The notes: a model not told the origin generated them from the letters alone. A stretch of DNA of 64,000 nt from Plesiomonas sp051652165 (GCF_051652165.1 NZ_JBOFTR010000004.1:1-64000), one strand, 5' to 3'. Shown: positions 26,014 to 35,826, counted from the first letter of the stretch. Translations and numbers: made by a program.

Positions 26014-26358
26014 CTATTTTGTTGTAGCTTGTTGTAATGCTAGAGCTTGTTCATGAATTTTAGCTTTCATTGTACTAATTTTTTGCTGTGGATTTTTTTG
26101 GCACTCTTGAATAATCATGGGTGTAATTGAACCTACAACTTGAGCATCGACATAATCACCATTTTTGTAGTGAGTATTAGAATTTGCTACCCAAAATGTC
26201 ATTGGTGTTTGAGCTTGTGGGTTTAATAACAAAAAATCTTGACATGTCATATCTTGTGGTACGGGTACTATTGAAACAGTAGGAGCAGTAGCAGCAAAAG
26301 AAGCACCGGAAAAACACAGTGCAGCAAATGTTATACCGAGCATGGTTTTTTTGTTCAT
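26014..26358 (-). CDS. HdeA/HdeB-family acid-stress chaperone
   Basis: A 114-residue periplasmic protein. The start at 26358 has AAGGAG upstream and a signal peptide ending near SFAATA. The mature part has the Hde pattern: MTCQDFLLLN, a helix near MTFWVAN, and IIQECQKNP, whose two cysteines form the single family disulfide. HdeA/B proteins unfold at low pH and protect periplasmic clients. E. coli carries hdeA and hdeB side by side; here there is one copy with its own terminator. Confidence 0.85.
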   Translation of the reverse strand: MNKKTMLGITFAALCFSGASFAATAPTVSIVPVPQDMTCQDFLLLNPQAQTPMTFWVANSNTHYKNGDYVDAQVVGSITPMIIQECQKNPQQKISTMKAKIHEQALALQQATTK

Positions 26359-26555
26359 ATTTTGCTCCTTAAATGTATAAAACAACAGTAAATGTTAACA
26401 GATACTGTTTAATTAAACATTAACGCTAACTATTAATGTCAGCAATGCGATAAAAGACAAAAATTCATGTTATTTGTATGGGAGTGTTTCTGCGAGTAAT
26501 GATCTTATATTGATAAATACTAAGTAGAGAAAATCAATCAATAAAACAGATGAAT

Positions 26556-26586
26556 AAGGCAGTATATTGCACGTTGATACTGCCTT
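26556..26586. other. perfect 10-bp hairpin
   Basis: AAGGCAGTAT / ATACTGCCTT pairs over an 11-nt loop. No T-run follows directly on either strand. It lies just past the end of the doubtful frame at 26608-26829 and may be a weak terminator. Confidence 0.5.
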
Positions 26587-26607
26587 GAATGGGCTTGGTA
26601 ATAAAAG

Positions 26608-26829
26608 CTACTTATTATTTTCAATAACAGACTTAGACTCTTCTTTTGCGAGAATTGTGGATGTGGTTTTCTCTGCAGGATTTGATTTTGGCGGTTGAAC
26701 AACACTATGGCGTACACGTGAAGCGGTAGGACGACTGCGATGATAAGCCGGTAATGGAGTCATAAATTCCTCTGGTTCACAAGAACTGAGTTTCATTTTA
26801 GTAATCGTATTAAGTTTACTCTTGTGCAA
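26608..26829 (-). CDS. possible small Pro-rich basic protein
   Basis: A 73-residue frame from a TTG, or 62 residues from the ATG at 26796 (MKLSSCEPEEF). The sequence is polar and low in hydrophobics (PLPAYHRSRPTASRVRH, then VVQPPKSNPAEK), probably disordered. No ribosome site precedes either start and no family is recognised. A hairpin follows its stop. It may be chance. Confidence 0.25.
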   Translation of the reverse strand: MHKSKLNTITKMKLSSCEPEEFMTPLPAYHRSRPTASRVRHSVVQPPKSNPAEKTTSTILAKEESKSVIENNK

Positions 26830-27041
26830 GAGAGTTTTGAATGGGATTACAGAAAAATAGTATGAAATATTTAACAGATTTTAACGATAAACAAAATAAA
26901 AAAATACCAAAAAGTGATTCATTTACAGTATTTATCGATTAAATTTTGCCACATGATCATCATATTCATCTGACTTTATATTAAAAAGAATACAGGAAAA
27001 TACATTTTTTTAATTTGGTTTGTTTGAAATGTTATTTTAAA

Positions 27042-28685
27042 TCAAAGAGTAATGTTGTGTACTGCTTGAATGAGCATTTTAGTATAAATTTCTTTTGGAT
27101 GAGCAAAGAGATCCTCTGTTTTACCCTCTTCAACAATGCAGCCCTCTTTTAAAACAAGCATTCTGTGACACAGTGCTTTAACAACTGTGAGATCATGGCT
27201 AATAAAGAGATAAGAGAGTGAGTGTGTTTGTTGTAACTGTTTTAAAAGATCAAGAATTTGGGCTTGTACGGTTCGATCTAATGATGAAGTGGGCTCATCT
27301 AAAATAAGGAGTTGAGGCTTGAGAATTAAGGCACGGGCAATAGCTATTCGCTGGCGTTGTCCACCGGAAAACTCAAAAGCATAGCGGTGGCGGGTTGCTG
27401 GGTCTAAGCCTACCTCTTGCATAATCGCGATGACACTGGCTTCACAGGTTTGAGGGCTGGGGTTGGCGTGCAGTTTAAATCCTTCAGCAATAATTTCACC
27501 CACTGGCATACGTGGGCTGAGTGCTGAAAATGGGTCTTGAAAGATTATTTGAATACGTGAACGGTAAGGCAGCATCTGTTTGCGGTTAAACGTATTGAGT
27601 GCATGATCAGCAAACTCAATATTGCCTTGTGCGTCAATCAGGCGTAATAGGGCGAGGCCACAGGTACTTTTGCCAGATCCACTCTCTCCAACTAACCCTA
27701 AGCTTTCACCTTTGCGCAGGGTAAAACTAATGTTATTTACTGCTTTGATATGATCAACGGTACGTTTGAAAAAGCCTTTTTTTATTGGAAACCAAACCTG
27801 TAAATTATCAACTTGCAGCAGTTCAGGGGCTGGTGAAGTGATTGGAATAGGTTTTCCACGTGGTTCGGCATGAATTAATTGCTGTGTATAGGGGTGTTTA
27901 GGGGTAGAAAACAGTGCTGCTGTGGTTGCGGTTTCTACTATCTGCCCGTGGCGCATGACAGCAACACGGTTTGCTAATGATTTTACGATATTGAGATCAT
28001 GTGTGATAAACAGCATCGCCATATTGAGATCGCGTTGTAACTGTTTTAGCAAGGTCAGGATCTGTGCCTGTACCGAGACATCGAGTGCGGTGGTTGGCTC
28101 ATCGGCAATCAGCAGATCGGGTTCATTAATTAGCGCCATCGCAATCATAATACGCTGACGTTCACCACCTGAAAGCTGGTGGGGGAATGCCGATAGCTTT
28201 TTCTCCGGATGCCGGATGCCTACTTTGTGTAACCATGCCAAAATCAGTGTATCAGCCTGTGTGCCACTGATGCCTTGATGAATATCGAGTGACTCAGCTA
28301 ACTGTTGCTGTACCGTATGCAGCGGATTGAGCGAAACCATGGGTTCTTGGAATATCATGCCAATTTTATTGCCCCGAAGCCCGCGCAATTGTTGCTCGGT
28401 GCTGTGCAGCAGATTATTACCGGCATAGGTGATATCACCTTTTGGATAGTGCACACTCTCTGGATGCAGTTGCAAAATGGAGAGGGCGGTGACAGATTTT
28501 CCCGATCCACTTTCACCGACGAGAGCCAATGTTTCCCCGCGCATAATGGTGAGCGAGATATCCTGCACCAGCGTGGTATCGGTTTTTCCCTGCCTGACAT
28601 TGATATGCAGATTGCGGATCTCAATGAGGGGAGAATTGGCCGGTGATTGATTCGTGTGCGTTATGTGGCTGCAGTTATCCATCAT
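27042..28685 (-). CDS. yejF: YejF, double ATPase of peptide ABC importer
   Basis: A 547-residue protein with two full ABC ATPase domains. The first has Walker A GESGSGKSVTAL, signature LSGGERQRI and Walker B LLIADEPT; the second has GESGSGKSTCGL, FSGGQRQRIAIAR and LLILDEPTSS. It powers the Yej importer for oligopeptides, which in E. coli also takes up microcin C. The start at 28685 overlaps the yejE stop as TGATG, with AAAAGG upstream. Last gene of yejABEF. Confidence 0.96.
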   Translation of the reverse strand: MMDNCSHITHTNQSPANSPLIEIRNLHINVRQGKTDTTLVQDISLTIMRGETLALVGESGSGKSVTALSILQLHPESVHYPKGDITYAGNNLLHSTEQQLRGLRGNKIGMIFQEPMVSLNPLHTVQQQLAESLDIHQGISGTQADTLILAWLHKVGIRHPEKKLSAFPHQLSGGERQRIMIAMALINEPDLLIADEPTTALDVSVQAQILTLLKQLQRDLNMAMLFITHDLNIVKSLANRVAVMRHGQIVETATTAALFSTPKHPYTQQLIHAEPRGKPIPITSPAPELLQVDNLQVWFPIKKGFFKRTVDHIKAVNNISFTLRKGESLGLVGESGSGKSTCGLALLRLIDAQGNIEFADHALNTFNRKQMLPYRSRIQIIFQDPFSALSPRMPVGEIIAEGFKLHANPSPQTCEASVIAIMQEVGLDPATRHRYAFEFSGGQRQRIAIARALILKPQLLILDEPTSSLDRTVQAQILDLLKQLQQTHSLSYLFISHDLTVVKALCHRMLVLKEGCIVEEGKTEDLFAHPKEIYTKMLIQAVHNITL

Positions 28686-29713
28686 CAATACGCCTTTTGA
28701 GGGTCATAGGCATCGCGCAATGCTTCACCAATAAAGACCAGTAAAGAGAGTAACAGGGATAACACCACAAAAGCGGAGATCCCAAGCCATGGGGCTTGTA
28801 AGTTAGCTTTACCTTGCGCTAATAACTCACCTAAAGAGGGAGAACCTAAAGGTAAACCAAAGCCAAGAAAATCGAGCGAAGTGAGCGTAGTAACAGAGCT
28901 GCTGAGAATGAAGGGCAAAAATGTCAGTGTGGCCACCATAGCATTAGGCAGAATATGTCGCCACATAATCAGATGATCGGGGATACCCATTGCATGGGCT
29001 GCGCGGATATAGTCAAAATTTCTGGCCCGTAAAAACTCGGCTCGAATAACCCCAACAAGATTCATCCAGCCAAACAGTACAGTAATACCCAGCAGCCACC
29101 AAAAGTTAGGCTCAACAATGCTAGATAAAATAATTAGTAAAAAAAGGGTCGGCATGCCTGACCAAACCTCAATGAAACGCTGTCCAAGCAAGTCTATTTT
29201 CCCGCCATAATAGCCTTGCACTGCGCCAACAATAATACCAATAATGCTTGAAAGAAAGGTTAATGAAAACCCAAATAAGATTGAAATACGCAAGCCATAC
29301 AGTAAACGAGCAAGAACATCACGCCCTTTATCATCAGTGCCTAACCAGTTGATATTGGTTGGCGCAGAAGGTGCAGCCGTTTGCAAGTTGTAATTGATAG
29401 TGTTGTAACTAAAGCGGATTAATGGCCACAGCATCCAGCCATGTTGTTCTATTTTTTCACTGATATAAGGGTCACGGTAATCTGTTTCTGTTTCAAAATC
29501 ACCACCAAAGGTGGTTTCGGTATAATTAGAAAATACTGGGGCGTACAGATCTCCGCGATAATAAACTAATAGCGGTTTATCATTGGCGATAAATTCAGCA
29601 CCAAGGCTGATAATAAAGATCAGCATAAACAACCATAACGACCAATAACCACGTTTATTCGCGCAAAAGCGTTGCCAGCGTTGTTGTGCTATTGATGTGC
29701 TAAATAGTGCCAT
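28685..29713 (-). CDS. yejE: YejE, peptide ABC importer permease
   Basis: A 342-residue inner-membrane permease with about six helices. It has the long periplasmic loop after TM1 typical of YejE (DYRDPYISEKI) and the coupling EAA-loop (RAAHAMGIPDHLIMWRHILPNAM). It forms the pore with YejB. The start overlaps the yejB stop as TAATG and the end overlaps yejF. Confidence 0.95.
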   Translation of the reverse strand: MALFSTSIAQQRWQRFCANKRGYWSLWLFMLIFIISLGAEFIANDKPLLVYYRGDLYAPVFSNYTETTFGGDFETETDYRDPYISEKIEQHGWMLWPLIRFSYNTINYNLQTAAPSAPTNINWLGTDDKGRDVLARLLYGLRISILFGFSLTFLSSIIGIIVGAVQGYYGGKIDLLGQRFIEVWSGMPTLFLLIILSSIVEPNFWWLLGITVLFGWMNLVGVIRAEFLRARNFDYIRAAHAMGIPDHLIMWRHILPNAMVATLTFLPFILSSSVTTLTSLDFLGFGLPLGSPSLGELLAQGKANLQAPWLGISAFVVLSLLLSLLVFIGEALRDAYDPQKAY

Positions 29714-30804
29714 TATTTGCGCGCCTCAAAGTCAATTCGAGGATCTACAGCGGTATAGGTTATGTCACTTAAAATACCTAGTAGCAACCCAAGCAGAGTG
29801 AATATGTAAAGGGTGCTAAACATGACAGGATAGTCACGCTGCATAGTCGCTTCAAAACCAAGTAACCCTAAACCTTCAAGGGAAAACATTACTTCTATCA
29901 GCATTGAACCAGTAAAAAACATGCTGATAAATGCGGCAGGAAAACCGGCAATAATGAGCAGCATGGCATTACGAAAAACATGTTTATACAGTACTTTCTT
30001 TTCTGATAAGCCTTTTGCCCGTGCAGTGGTGACATATTGCTTGCGAATTTCATCAAGAAATGAGTTTTTAGTCAGCATGGTGAGCGTGGCAAAACCGCCA
30101 ATAACGGTGGCAACAATGGGGAGTGCCATATGCCAGAAGTAGTCGGTTATTTTTCCATACCATGAAAGTGAATCAAAATTCTGTGAAACTAATCCACGCA
30201 GAGGAAACCAATCAAAATAACTGCCCCCAGCGAAGAGTACAATCAATAAAATAGCAAATAAAAAACCGGGAATAGCATTGCCGATAATGATTAGGCTGCT
30301 GCTCCAAATATCAAATACTGAACCGTGGCGTACTGCTTTTTTTATTCCTAGAGGAATTGAAACAAAGTAAATAATCAGTGTGCTCCATAAGCCAATAGAG
30401 ATAGAGACAGGTAATCTATCAATAATAAGTTGTGTGACAGAGCTTCCTTTAAATAGGCTATCACCAAAATCAAAACGCAGATAATCCCACAACATACTAA
30501 AATAGCGTTCATGCAAGGGTTTATCAAAACCAAAACGTGTTTTAATTGCTGCAACAACTTCTGGATCTAAGCCTCGTGAACCGCGATATGTACTCTCTTG
30601 TGCGTGAGTATTAGAAATATTCACTTCAGCACCTGCATTGCCATTAAAGCGGCCAAGAACATCAGCATCTTGTAATTGAATGGCGGCAATCGCTTGGTCA
30701 ACTGGCCCACCGGGAGCAATTTGTACAATAAAAAAATTAACAGTAATAATTGCCCACAGCGTTGGGATAATTAAGAGTAATCGCCGCAATAAGTAAGTTG
30801 CCAT
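29713..30804 (-). CDS. yejB: YejB, peptide ABC importer permease
   Basis: A 363-residue permease of the DppB/OppB type: MATYLLRRLLLIIPTLW at the N-terminus, about six helices and the EAA loop TTARAKGLSEKKVLYKHVFRNAM. A 117-bp gap separates it from yejA and contains a small hairpin (TGGCC / GGCCA at 30840-30857), which may hold the stoichiometric excess of the binding protein. Confidence 0.95.
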   Translation of the reverse strand: MATYLLRRLLLIIPTLWAIITVNFFIVQIAPGGPVDQAIAAIQLQDADVLGRFNGNAGAEVNISNTHAQESTYRGSRGLDPEVVAAIKTRFGFDKPLHERYFSMLWDYLRFDFGDSLFKGSSVTQLIIDRLPVSISIGLWSTLIIYFVSIPLGIKKAVRHGSVFDIWSSSLIIIGNAIPGFLFAILLIVLFAGGSYFDWFPLRGLVSQNFDSLSWYGKITDYFWHMALPIVATVIGGFATLTMLTKNSFLDEIRKQYVTTARAKGLSEKKVLYKHVFRNAMLLIIAGFPAAFISMFFTGSMLIEVMFSLEGLGLLGFEATMQRDYPVMFSTLYIFTLLGLLLGILSDITYTAVDPRIDFEARK

Positions 30805-30921
30805 ATTGCATTTCCCTGCTTTGTTATTTTCTACCTAACTGGCCGAAATAATGGCCAAAGGGAGTTAAATTCTTATTAATTATACAATGTAATAAAAATA
30901 CGTTATGCCATTAGCCTTAAT

Positions 30922-32823
30922 TTATTGGCGTTTGGCCGGTAATTTCATTGCTTTATTGATATCGACCCACCATGTATCAAACCCAAGTGCATATTCAGGG
31001 CGCATTTCTGGTTTACCAAATTTATCCCAATAGGCAATACGAAAGTTACTCATGTGCCACTGTGGGATCACAAACATATTCCATTGTAAAATGCGATCAA
31101 GAACACGGCCGAGTGCGAGTAAACGTTTAGGATCATGCTGAGAGCGGTCGATGTATTCTGTTAGTGTATCTATAACATGGTCAGTGACACCCGCAAGATT
31201 ATAGGTAGAGTCAATATATTTGCTATGCCAAGCTAGTTTCAGATCTGGGCTCGGATAGGCCGATGCAGCATACCCACTGGCTATCATATCAAAGTCACGT
31301 TTACGTAATCGATTGATATATTGTGAAGTATCCACTACACGGATATTCATTGTAATACCTAACCGAGCTAAATTTTGTTGTAACGGTGCAGCAATACGCT
31401 CATTAGTACTGTTATACGTTAATAGTTCAAATTCAAAAGGCTGACCAGTGGTTGTATTCACAAGTTTACCATTTTTAACTTTCCAACCTGACTGTTCTAG
31501 TAGTTGCATCGCTTTGCGCAAATTAGGGCGGTTATTTCCTGAACCGTCAGAGCTTACGGGCTGATACTCGGTTGTGAATATCTCTTGTGGAACATGGCTT
31601 CTGTAGGGAGAGAGAATTGCCAGCTCATCTTCTGAGGGTAAGCCTTTCGCTTCATAGGCTGTATTTTGAAAATAGCTACGGGTGCGATTATATTGGCTAT
31701 AAAACATGGTTTTATTCAGCCATTCAAAATCAAAGGCTAAGTTAATAGCTTCGCGGACATTACGCTGATTAAACAGTGGTTTTTGTGTATTAAAGACGAG
31801 CCCTTGCATACCTTGTGGTGTTTTATGGGGGATAGTCTCACGCAGAATATAGCCTTTGTTGAAGTTTGGGCCGGTATACAGTGTTGCCCAATATTTTGCG
31901 ACATTCTCTTCACGAAAATCGTACTCACCCGCTTTAAACGCTTCTAGCGCAACAGTGTCATCACGATAATAGTCATAGCGAATAGTATTGAAATTGAATC
32001 GTCCACGATTTACCGGAAGATTGGCTGCCCAGTAATCAGATTGTAGTTGATAAGTGACTGACTGGCCAAGCGCAAATTTGCTGATCGTATATGGCCCACT
32101 ACCAATAGGGGGGGTTGTGAGTGGCTCGGCCAAATTGCGTTTTTCCCAATAGTGTTTGGGTAAAATTTTTAATCCGCCAATTAAACTTAATAGCAGTGCG
32201 CGATCAGGATGTTTTAAATTAAAACGAACAGTAAGTGGAGAGATAGCTTCAACATTGCGGACATTTTGGTAATACGTTTTAAATTGTGGCACACCTTGTT
32301 GCATGAATTTATAAAATGAAAATACAACATCTTCAGCGCGAATAGGCTGTTTATCATGGAAGCGGGCGTTCGGATTAATACGCACTTCCATCCACGCAAA
32401 ATTGCTCGGATAACGGGCAACTTCAGCAATGAGTGGGTAGTAACTCTCAATTTCGTCGGCAGAAGGGGTAAACAGTGTATCGTAAAGAGTATCTGTATCA
32501 ATGGCCGCTACGCCGCGTTGGGCAAATCGGTTAAAATTATCAAATGTGCCAATTGCATGGAGTGTTATATTTCCGCCTTTAGGGGCAGCGGCGTTTACAT
32601 AATCAAATTGAGTAAATTCAGAGGCGTATTTTGGTGAGCCTATTGCAGCAAAAGCATAACCATCATTAATTTCGGCATTGATATGGGTATTATCATGCGC
32701 AATATTTTGATATTGCACTGTGTTGACAGCCGGTGTGTTAAGTGTTGCCGCATTCACTGAGAATACGCTGCATACAGAGAGTGTAGACAGCGCAGCTAGA
32801 TAGAATTGGCGGATAAAATACAT
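30922..32823 (-). CDS. yejA: YejA, periplasmic peptide-binding protein
   Basis: A 633-residue solute-binding protein (cluster C). The start at 32823 has AAAGGAG 8 bases upstream; a GTG three codons earlier overlaps that site and is unlikely. A signal peptide ends near VNAATL. Motifs shared with E. coli YejA are FDYVNAAAPKGGNITL, TFDNFNRFAQRG and YWAANLPVNRGRFNF, and the C-terminal LGFDTWWVDINKA. It is the first gene of yejABEF, with mepS upstream as in E. coli. Confidence 0.95.
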   Translation of the reverse strand: MYFIRQFYLAALSTLSVCSVFSVNAATLNTPAVNTVQYQNIAHDNTHINAEINDGYAFAAIGSPKYASEFTQFDYVNAAAPKGGNITLHAIGTFDNFNRFAQRGVAAIDTDTLYDTLFTPSADEIESYYPLIAEVARYPSNFAWMEVRINPNARFHDKQPIRAEDVVFSFYKFMQQGVPQFKTYYQNVRNVEAISPLTVRFNLKHPDRALLLSLIGGLKILPKHYWEKRNLAEPLTTPPIGSGPYTISKFALGQSVTYQLQSDYWAANLPVNRGRFNFNTIRYDYYRDDTVALEAFKAGEYDFREENVAKYWATLYTGPNFNKGYILRETIPHKTPQGMQGLVFNTQKPLFNQRNVREAINLAFDFEWLNKTMFYSQYNRTRSYFQNTAYEAKGLPSEDELAILSPYRSHVPQEIFTTEYQPVSSDGSGNNRPNLRKAMQLLEQSGWKVKNGKLVNTTTGQPFEFELLTYNSTNERIAAPLQQNLARLGITMNIRVVDTSQYINRLRKRDFDMIASGYAASAYPSPDLKLAWHSKYIDSTYNLAGVTDHVIDTLTEYIDRSQHDPKRLLALGRVLDRILQWNMFVIPQWHMSNFRIAYWDKFGKPEMRPEYALGFDTWWVDINKAMKLPAKRQ

Positions 32824-32969
32824 CTTAATCACTCCTTTCGCTATAGTTTCTCATCATGCATGTGCATAAGATTTTATAACGAAAAAAGCGGGCTATCTAT
32901 TTTGACGATCGCATTGAAAATACATTTTCATTGATATGATTCGCAAAATCATACGCTAGATCGGCAATG

Positions 32970-33557
32970 TTAAGTCGCTTCGTTAACAGAAATCACACGA
33001 CGAGCCTGACGATAACGGTTCTTCCAGTAACCGTCATTCAGGTTCGAGATCATAACCCCTGAACTGGTTGATGCGTGGACGAACTTACTATTACCAATAT
33101 AGATGCCAACATGACGACCTGTCGAGCCCGTTTTAAATAAAACAAGATCACCGGGTTGAAGATGTTTTTTATTGATAAGTTTGCCCGTTGTTTGCTGATC
33201 ACGGGTAGAGCGTGGAAGCTCAATCCCAAATTGTTCAAAGAAAGTACGTTGTACGAATGCAGAGCAATCAATGCCTTTCTTGCTATTACCACCTAATCGA
33301 TAGCGCACGCCACGCCATTCAGAGAATTGCTCAAGAATGCGTGTTTTAACATTAATTGTCGTATTGCTGACTAACTCTTCAAACTCAGCCTGAGAAGCTT
33401 GCTGTACTTGCGATATATGCGTTTCCGCACTCTTATCAGTATGAGTCTTGGTATGTGTTTTAGTGGCTGTTGTGCTACACGCTGAAAGCAGAAGCATCAA
33501 GGTTGCCATTGGCAGCGTTCGTAAGACCTTGTTAAAGGCCGAGGGACCCTCTGTCAT
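32970..33557 (-). CDS. mepS: MepS (Spr) peptidoglycan DD-endopeptidase lipoprotein
   Basis: A 195-residue NlpC/P60 enzyme with a lipoprotein signal (lipobox LLLSAC, Ser at +2). The catalytic Cys is in GIDCSAFVQRTFF, with His in GRHVGIYIGN and a further His in KFVHASTSSG. It cuts DAP-DAla crosslinks to let new murein strands in and is normally destroyed by Prc/NlpI. I chose 33557 because the AAAGGA site is 10 bases upstream; the ATG at 33566 lies only 2 bases from it. Confidence 0.93.
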   Translation of the reverse strand: MTEGPSAFNKVLRTLPMATLMLLLSACSTTATKTHTKTHTDKSAETHISQVQQASQAEFEELVSNTTINVKTRILEQFSEWRGVRYRLGGNSKKGIDCSAFVQRTFFEQFGIELPRSTRDQQTTGKLINKKHLQPGDLVLFKTGSTGRHVGIYIGNSKFVHASTSSGVMISNLNDGYWKNRYRQARRVISVNEAT

Positions 33558-34320
33558 TGGTAACATTTCCTTTTGTTCATTCCATTGAATGTATCGAGTT
33601 ATGGGTAAACAGATCAGCTCAACGTTTTTCAGACTACGAATTGCTCATCATTAGGGCAAATTAAAGATCTCTAAAACGTGCACTTGCCCACATTTATGCA
33701 GGACATTGACTGCCATTATTTTCAGATCTTTCCACATTTTGTACAGTTTTGTAGCACGAAATGCACAACGGACCGCGATACTACCTAAAAACGCAGGGTA
33801 TTTCGAGCACTCTTTTATGCAAGATGATGCGTTTGTTGTTTGATTGAGCATCTGCGTTACTATGTATTTCCTCTTCGCGAAGAATTATTACGTATTTTTT
33901 ACCTATTAACCTCAAGGTGTTAGCCTGAAGTTTTTTTATGATAAGAGGCATTGTTGTGTTTATCCGGAGTGTTAAATAAGCGTTGCATGAATAATTATGC
34001 GAAATTTTGATTGAAATAGATTTTGATGTCATGTTTTTTGTATCTCTTTCATAATAAAAACACGTTATTTTTACGGCTTTTTATGGGGCGGTGAGAGCTG
34101 TAAAAGAGGAATAGCAGACTCTCTGATGAGAGGCATAGACACTTTGTATATTGCTGCGCAGGTTGCTAGACAAGAGGAGAGTGTGAGCTTGAGCATATAA
34201 GTTTATTCTCTGAGCGTGAAACTGATCACGCTATCTTGTTCCTCTTTGAGTAATCGTTTGCGTAGCGGTGCGTAGTACGTATCATGTTTCCGGTAACAGT
34301 TCTGTTCATTTGAGGTAAAC
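33558..34320. other. long intergenic region mepS / amidohydrolase
   Basis: 763 bp without a credible gene. The mepS half is AT-rich. The distal 250 bp hold the deaminase leader with a PurR-like box at 34248-34263 and several short inverted repeats, e.g. AGACTCTCTGATGAGAG near 34110. No known riboswitch was recognised. Confidence 0.5.
34248..34263. promoter_or_regulatory. PurR-like operator
   Basis: Read on the minus strand the site is ACGCAAACGATTACTC. It fits the E. coli PurR consensus AnGCAAnCGnTTnCnT at every fixed position but the last. It lies 57 bp before the amidohydrolase start, where repression would be effective. Confidence 0.55.
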
Positions 34321-35733
34321 ATGTCGCTGTCTAAATCTGTTCTTGCCCTAACGATTACTGCTGTATCTGTGGCGGTTTCATTTTCATCTTATGCTGTAGA
34401 GAAAGCAGATTTAATGATCACAGATGCTACGGTACTCACTATGAATGCTGAAAACCGTGTATTTGAGCAAGGTACTGTGGTTGTGAAGGGCAACAAAATT
34501 GTGGCAGTGGGTGGCCCTGAGGTTGCAAAACAGTACGAGGCAACCACGGTGCTTGATGTGGATGGTGATATTGTGATGCCTGGGCTGATTAATACTCATA
34601 CTCATGCCTCGATGACGGTATTCCGTTCGTTAGCTGATGATGTGCCAGACCGTTTACACCGCTATATTTTCCCGCTGGAAAATAAGATGGTTTCGCGCGA
34701 TATGGTGCGGGTTGGTGCGAATTTGGCGAATATAGAGATGATTAAAGGTGGGGTGACCACCTATGCGGATATGTACTATTTCGAAGATGAAGTGGCTAAA
34801 ACCGTGGATAAAGCGGGTATGCGTGCCATTTTAGGTGAGTCGGTGATCAAGTTTCCGGTTGCGGATGCAAAAAATGCGGATGAAGGCATTCAGTATGCGG
34901 TGAATTTTATTCAGCAGTATAAAAATCACCCACGTATTACACCGGCTTTTGCACCGCATGCACCGTATACCAATACGACCGAGCATCTGCAAAAGATTGC
35001 TAAATTGTCTCAAGAGCTTGATGTGCCGGTGATGATTCATCTGGCCGAAACAGATCGTGAGCAGGAAGAGATTGCTAAACGTACGGGCGGGAAAAGCCCC
35101 GTGCAGTATATGGCAGATATCGGTGCGCTGAATAATAAAGTGCTGGCTGCGCATGCGATTATGGTTGATGAAAAAGATATCGATCTGCTGAAAAAGTACG
35201 ATGTGGGTGTGGCACACAATATGAGTGCCAATATCAAGTCAGCTAAAGGCGTTGCTCCGGTGACTCAGATGCTGGAGAAAGGCGTTCGCGTTGGGTTGGG
35301 GACTGATGGCCCGATGTCAGGGAACACGCTGACCACAATGGATGAGTTAGGTCAGGTTGCGAAGGTACATAAATTGGCGACCAAAGATCGTGCAGCAATG
35401 CCACCATTGACGGTTGTTGAGATGGCGACCATGGGGTCGGCACGTGCTCTGCATATGGAAGATAAAATCGGTTCTCTTGAAAACGGTAAGCTGGCGGATG
35501 TGATTGTTGTTGATACAAAAGCGCCAAACATGGTGCCAATGTATAACCCGTTTGCTGCACTGGTTTACGGTGCGTATGGTGCGAATGTTCGCCACACGAT
35601 TGTTGATGGCAAGGTGTTGATGCAAGATCGTAAAGTGCTGACATTAGATGAAGATGCGGTGCGTAAAGAAGCACTGGCATTTGCAGATAAAGTGCGTCAA
35701 ACCGTGGTGGAGAGTGGTGAAGTTGTTAAATAA
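34321..35733 (+). CDS. exported amidohydrolase, adenosine/SAH/MTA deaminase-like
   Basis: A 470-residue metal-dependent hydrolase of the MtaD/SsnA-like group. A signal peptide (about 25 residues, cleavage near SSYAVE) makes it periplasmic, which is unusual for this family. Metal ligands are in MPGLINTHTHASMTVFR (HxH), PVMIHLAETDRE, LAAHAIMVDEKD and the Asp in VGLGTDGPMSGN. The layout (HTH, PHAPYT, HLAET, TDG) is that of deaminases for S-adenosylhomocysteine, methylthioadenosine or related purines. GAGGT precedes the start. A PurR-like box upstream agrees with a purine substrate, but the substrate is inference. Confidence 0.8.
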   Translation: MSLSKSVLALTITAVSVAVSFSSYAVEKADLMITDATVLTMNAENRVFEQGTVVVKGNKIVAVGGPEVAKQYEATTVLDVDGDIVMPGLINTHTHASMTVFRSLADDVPDRLHRYIFPLENKMVSRDMVRVGANLANIEMIKGGVTTYADMYYFEDEVAKTVDKAGMRAILGESVIKFPVADAKNADEGIQYAVNFIQQYKNHPRITPAFAPHAPYTNTTEHLQKIAKLSQELDVPVMIHLAETDREQEEIAKRTGGKSPVQYMADIGALNNKVLAAHAIMVDEKDIDLLKKYDVGVAHNMSANIKSAKGVAPVTQMLEKGVRVGLGTDGPMSGNTLTTMDELGQVAKVHKLATKDRAAMPPLTVVEMATMGSARALHMEDKIGSLENGKLADVIVVDTKAPNMVPMYNPFAALVYGAYGANVRHTIVDGKVLMQDRKVLTLDEDAVRKEALAFADKVRQTVVESGEVVK

Positions 35734-35789
35734 CCACGTTTTTGATGTGTTTGGCTTGTAAGCTATGTATATACAGGTTAGGTAAATGA

Positions 35790-35826
35790 GAGCCCTGAAT
35801 AGTGAAGTCTATTTGGGGCTTTTTGC
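35790..35826 (+). terminator. terminator after amidohydrolase
   Basis: AGCCC...ATAG / CTAT...GGGCT forms an interrupted stem followed by TTTTTGCTTTT. Confidence 0.75.

Noticed and set aside
33651..34032. Two overlapping minus-strand frames between mepS and the deaminase
   Set aside because: No ribosome sites, no recognisable domains, AT-driven composition.
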